Source: Opitutia bacterium (GTDB lineage: Bacteria; Verrucomicrobiota; Verrucomicrobiia; Opitutales; Opitutaceae). From it: DNA of 64,000 bases. The position numbers and the translations under genes are program-made. Below the pieces are notes generated by a model. That model ran no database searches and was not told the DNA's origin. It saw only the letters and a program-made list of their open reading frames with translations. Location: contig CANJIU010000001.1 in the NCBI GenBank assembly GCA_947474365.1, forward strand, positions 1 through 64,000, read 5' to 3'. Below are positions 61,663 through 64,000 of the stretch, one piece after another. Every line of letters begins with the position of its first letter. The stretch's first letter is position 1.

Positions 61663-63605
61663 GGCTGCAACTCCAGCCGCACGAGACCAAAGGGGGCCAG
61701 CTCGATCGGTATCTCGTGCTCTGCGGCAGGGACGAGTTCGCAGCCTATGCTGCGCAGGAACGAATCGGGCTCAAACTGCCACCGGCTTCCCGGCGAGAAA
61801 TCGAGATCGAGTCGATGAGTAACCCGGGTGAAGCCCGCCACGACGGCAGATTGGCGGATCGCGGTCAGGTTCGCGAGCCACAGGCAAGTGGAGTCGGCGT
61901 TGGCCAGCGCGATCGCCTCGACGCGAAGCGAGTCGGTGGAATGAGTGAGTAGGACCTCGCTGCCCGCGAACGCACCGAGCGCGCCGAGCGCATAAAACAC
62001 AGGAAACATCTGGCCGGGCAGCGACGGGAATCGGCTCGGCAATGGAGAACCGGACTCGCGTTCCATGACGCCCCGCCAGCCCGTCGTTTCAAAGAACGTC
62101 ACGCTCGCGGCGCCTTGCTCCGCGAGATGTTTGATCATCGCCAGCGTCCAAGCCGCCAGAAACGGCGACAACTGACGCGAATCCACCGGCGGCGGCAGTT
62201 CACCGGGTGCCGGAGGTTTTTCACTGGCGGTCGCGACGGGATTAAGGCGCGGCTTGAGTGTCACCGGCGACACCACGAGCGGTTTGTTCGGGAAAAATTC
62301 TCGTGCGCTTTCGAGCTGAGCTGCGACGGCGGCGGGCGTTTCAGCGATCGAAGCCAGGTCGAACGCATGCACCTGCGGGTTCATCGACCAATGCACAAAG
62401 TCGGCTTGTTCGTGCGGCGGCCTGAACTGGTTGAGCTGGTAGAAATCCGCATCGGTGCCGGCGCCGATGGGCACGCCGAGCGGTGTCAGCCGCGGGCGCG
62501 CGAGGGCGAGGCTGGCGGCCGAGGCGGTTTTTTCCCCGGTGCGAAACAACAGGACGCGAACGACGGCGGCGGACCTCGCCCGGAGTTGGCGAACGAGTTC
62601 GTCGAGTTCCCGCTCTCCGCCCTGCGCGGGCAGATGCACCGCGAGTTCGAGCGGGATGCGAAGCTGCGCCGACTGATGCTGCGACAGCGTCAACCTCTCC
62701 AACCAGTCCGACTGACCAAGCCGAACCTCGGCGCGAAGGTGGGCGAGCCGCAGTGTGCCCACCCGCGCCGCCTCCCGGGCCGTGAGCGGCTGTCCGTGCG
62801 AGGCGCTGCCGATACCGATCGCCGGGAGCGGCCGGCGAACGCTCGTCAGAGCAATGCGGAGTGGCGGCCGAACTTCGGCGGCGATGGCGGGAAGCGGCCG
62901 GCGGGCATTGAGCTTCAGGAGAATCTCCTGGCGGATGCGCGTGAGCGCCGGCACCTCGACCGGATAAGGGAGATGCAGCGGCGTGCAAAACGTCTTGAAG
63001 CTCGCGTCGATCCAGTTGCGCTGGTCCTCCATCTCGAACCGCTCGCCGGTGAAATGCAGCTCTGCCCACATGCCCGGGGTGACCTCATGGGCAAGCGCCG
63101 CCAAGTCGTGGATGCCCGGAACCGGTTGCGCGGCCTCGACCAGCCGGGGAAACATCACCTCGGCCCGCGGGCCGGCGCCCCGCTCGGCGAGGCAGCGCCT
63201 CCCGGCGCAATCGGCTGGATGCAGCACGCAGAAACCTATGCGATTGCGCAGAAAGGTCGTTCGCGCTTCTCCGTCGAATGTGAAGCGGATGGTCCCGTTG
63301 GCCTGGCCAGTGATCTCCGCCCGCCAGACGAAATGAATCTCGTCGCGCCGGTGCGTGCTCGCATAGGTCAGGCGAAAGCTGTCCGGTCCGGCATTCATCC
63401 GAAGATCCGAAATCTCTGCGGGCACGGTGCCCCAGTTCCGGTCGCGCACGGCGGCGTAGATGCGGCGGATGATTTCGTGCTCACCGAGCTTGATATAGCG
63501 CAGGTCGCCGTCTGCGAAGATCATCGTGAGAGGGCCGGCGCGCAGCGAAACGTGATCGGCAGGCGCAGACGTTGCGGCGGGCGAATGCGCCAGGGACTCA
63601 CTCAT
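61659..63605 (-). CDS. apnL: D-apionate lactonase
   Basis: 648 residues from the ATG at 63605, which overlaps the upstream gene's stop by 8 bases. The N-terminus LRAGPLTMIFADGDLRYIKL then GEHEIIRRIYAAVRDRNWGT, and NRIGFCVLHPADCAGRRCL, match the family of D-apionate lactonases as I remember it. A central barrel-like region (GVPIGAGTDADFYQLNQFRP and TTGWRGVMERESG) and a C-terminal beta domain follow. ApnL opens D-apionolactone to D-apionate in the bacterial apiose pathway. The identification is by memory of family sequences and context, not by a search. Confidence 0.78.
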   Translation of the reverse strand: MSESLAHSPAATSAPADHVSLRAGPLTMIFADGDLRYIKLGEHEIIRRIYAAVRDRNWGTVPAEISDLRMNAGPDSFRLTYASTHRRDEIHFVWRAEITGQANGTIRFTFDGEARTTFLRNRIGFCVLHPADCAGRRCLAERGAGPRAEVMFPRLVEAAQPVPGIHDLAALAHEVTPGMWAELHFTGERFEMEDQRNWIDASFKTFCTPLHLPYPVEVPALTRIRQEILLKLNARRPLPAIAAEVRPPLRIALTSVRRPLPAIGIGSASHGQPLTAREAARVGTLRLAHLRAEVRLGQSDWLERLTLSQHQSAQLRIPLELAVHLPAQGGERELDELVRQLRARSAAVVRVLLFRTGEKTASAASLALARPRLTPLGVPIGAGTDADFYQLNQFRPPHEQADFVHWSMNPQVHAFDLASIAETPAAVAAQLESAREFFPNKPLVVSPVTLKPRLNPVATASEKPPAPGELPPPVDSRQLSPFLAAWTLAMIKHLAEQGAASVTFFETTGWRGVMERESGSPLPSRFPSLPGQMFPVFYALGALGAFAGSEVLLTHSTDSLRVEAIALANADSTCLWLANLTAIRQSAVVAGFTRVTHRLDLDFSPGSRWQFEPDSFLRSIGCELVPAAEHEIPIELAPFGLVRLELQP

Positions 63606-64000
63606 GGCTGAAGTGGACGACGACATTGCGCGAAGCCGAGTCATAGGCGCCAAAGACGAGCTGCAACGTTTTGAGGTTGTCCACTCCCGTGGTTTCGGCG
63701 GCAACTTCGCCGCGCAGCGCGGCGAGCAGGTTCGCGTGGCAGGGCACGATGCTCGCGTGAGCGATATCGTAGGCCGGATCGGCCCACGCATAACGCATCG
63801 GCGGGTGCCGGGTGATTTGCGTGCCGCGCGCGGTGGTGACTCGGAGGCGATAGGCGGACCCCAGCTCGATCGAGCCGAGCGGGCCTTCGATGAAGGCGAG
63901 CGTTTCCGGGAAGCACTCGCGCTCAAGCGGCGTCTTCGCGAAGGCCATTTCGATCACGACGCTAGTCCGCGCTGCTCCCATCGTGAGCATGACCGTCGCC
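63598..64000 (-). CDS. C-terminal part of a Gfo/Idh/MocA dehydrogenase, probable D-apiose dehydrogenase, 5' end outside window
   Basis: The visible about 133 residues run to the stop at 63598. IEMAFAKTPLERECFPETLA, IEGPLGSIEL and TTGVDNLKTLQLVFGAYDSA are the C-terminal beta-sheet and last helix of a cytoplasmic Gfo/Idh/MocA oxidoreductase. No Tat signal can be judged. In known apiose loci the dehydrogenase that makes apionolactone (ApsD) belongs to this family and sits beside the lactonase gene. That position is the main reason for the proposed role. The gene continues to the right of the window. Confidence 0.72.
   Translation of the reverse strand, partial: ATVMLTMGAARTSVVIEMAFAKTPLERECFPETLAFIEGPLGSIELGSAYRLRVTTARGTQITRHPPMRYAWADPAYDIAHASIVPCHANLLAALRGEVAAETTGVDNLKTLQLVFGAYDSASRNVVVHFSHE

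Noticed and set aside
1-64000. CRISPR array, rRNA, or transposase gene
   Set aside because: No spaced direct-repeat array, rRNA-like stretch or transposase motif was noticed. A systematic search was not run.

Overview
The window looks like a GC-rich chromosomal segment from a polysaccharide-degrading member of the PVC group, most likely Verrucomicrobiota of the Opitutaceae type. This is an inference from gene content: many exported (Sec or Tat) oxidoreductases and esterases, a DUF1080 protein, a PVC-type propeller/HEAT/cytochrome c protein, a TonB-dependent receptor with an STN domain, and several DUF4038/DUF5060 glycosidase-like proteins. There is no rRNA, CRISPR array or transposase.

Layout. 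(1) 1-3.6 kb: a tRNA-Glu(UUC) gene with a tyrosine recombinase starting 71 bases downstream, an excisionase-like gene, and an overlapping minus-strand cassette of four small unknown genes. This is the left end or remnant of an element integrated at the tRNA. (2) 3.7-20.9 kb: an AraC regulator, then a minus-strand series with an amidohydrolase, esterases, Gfo/Idh/MocA oxidoreductases, a PHP metallohydrolase, an M14 peptidase and a CE15-type esterase, interrupted by gene fragments at 12.6-12.9 and 16.3-17.3 kb. (3) 20.9-53.7 kb: a dense minus-strand array of exported enzymes: GH140/DUF4038-type glycosidases, an SGNH hydrolase, two-domain esterases, DUF1080, DUF4091, paired Tat oxidoreductases, ceramidase-like proteins, a heparinase-type lyase, SMP-30, cysteine synthase, a PVC cytochrome, a Tat DegT-type protein and a dimethylformamidase-like protein. 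(4) 53.7-64 kb: a TonB-dependent receptor, an AraC regulator, a ribose-type ABC importer, a D-apionate lactonase (apnL) and the 3' part of a Gfo/Idh/MocA dehydrogenase cut by the window edge.

How it may work together (inference). DUF4038/GH140-type enzymes and esterases would strip branched plant glycans (pectin side chains, glucuronoxylan) outside the cytoplasm. The TonB receptor and ABC importer would bring in released sugars such as D-apiose. The dehydrogenase and ApnL would convert apiose to apionolactone and then apionate. In parallel, several exported Gfo/Idh/MocA proteins and a DUF1080 protein suggest a periplasmic 3-keto-glycoside route for breaking glycosidic bonds.

The most unusual structural signal is that two downstream genes (PHP metallohydrolase and heparinase-type lyase) appear to have acquired their 5' ends from duplicated junctions. 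In each, a block containing the 3' end of an upstream hydrolase, the intergenic spacer and a signal peptide is a divergent copy of a junction found elsewhere in the window. The 16.3-17.3 kb stretch is a mosaic of at least three gene fragments.
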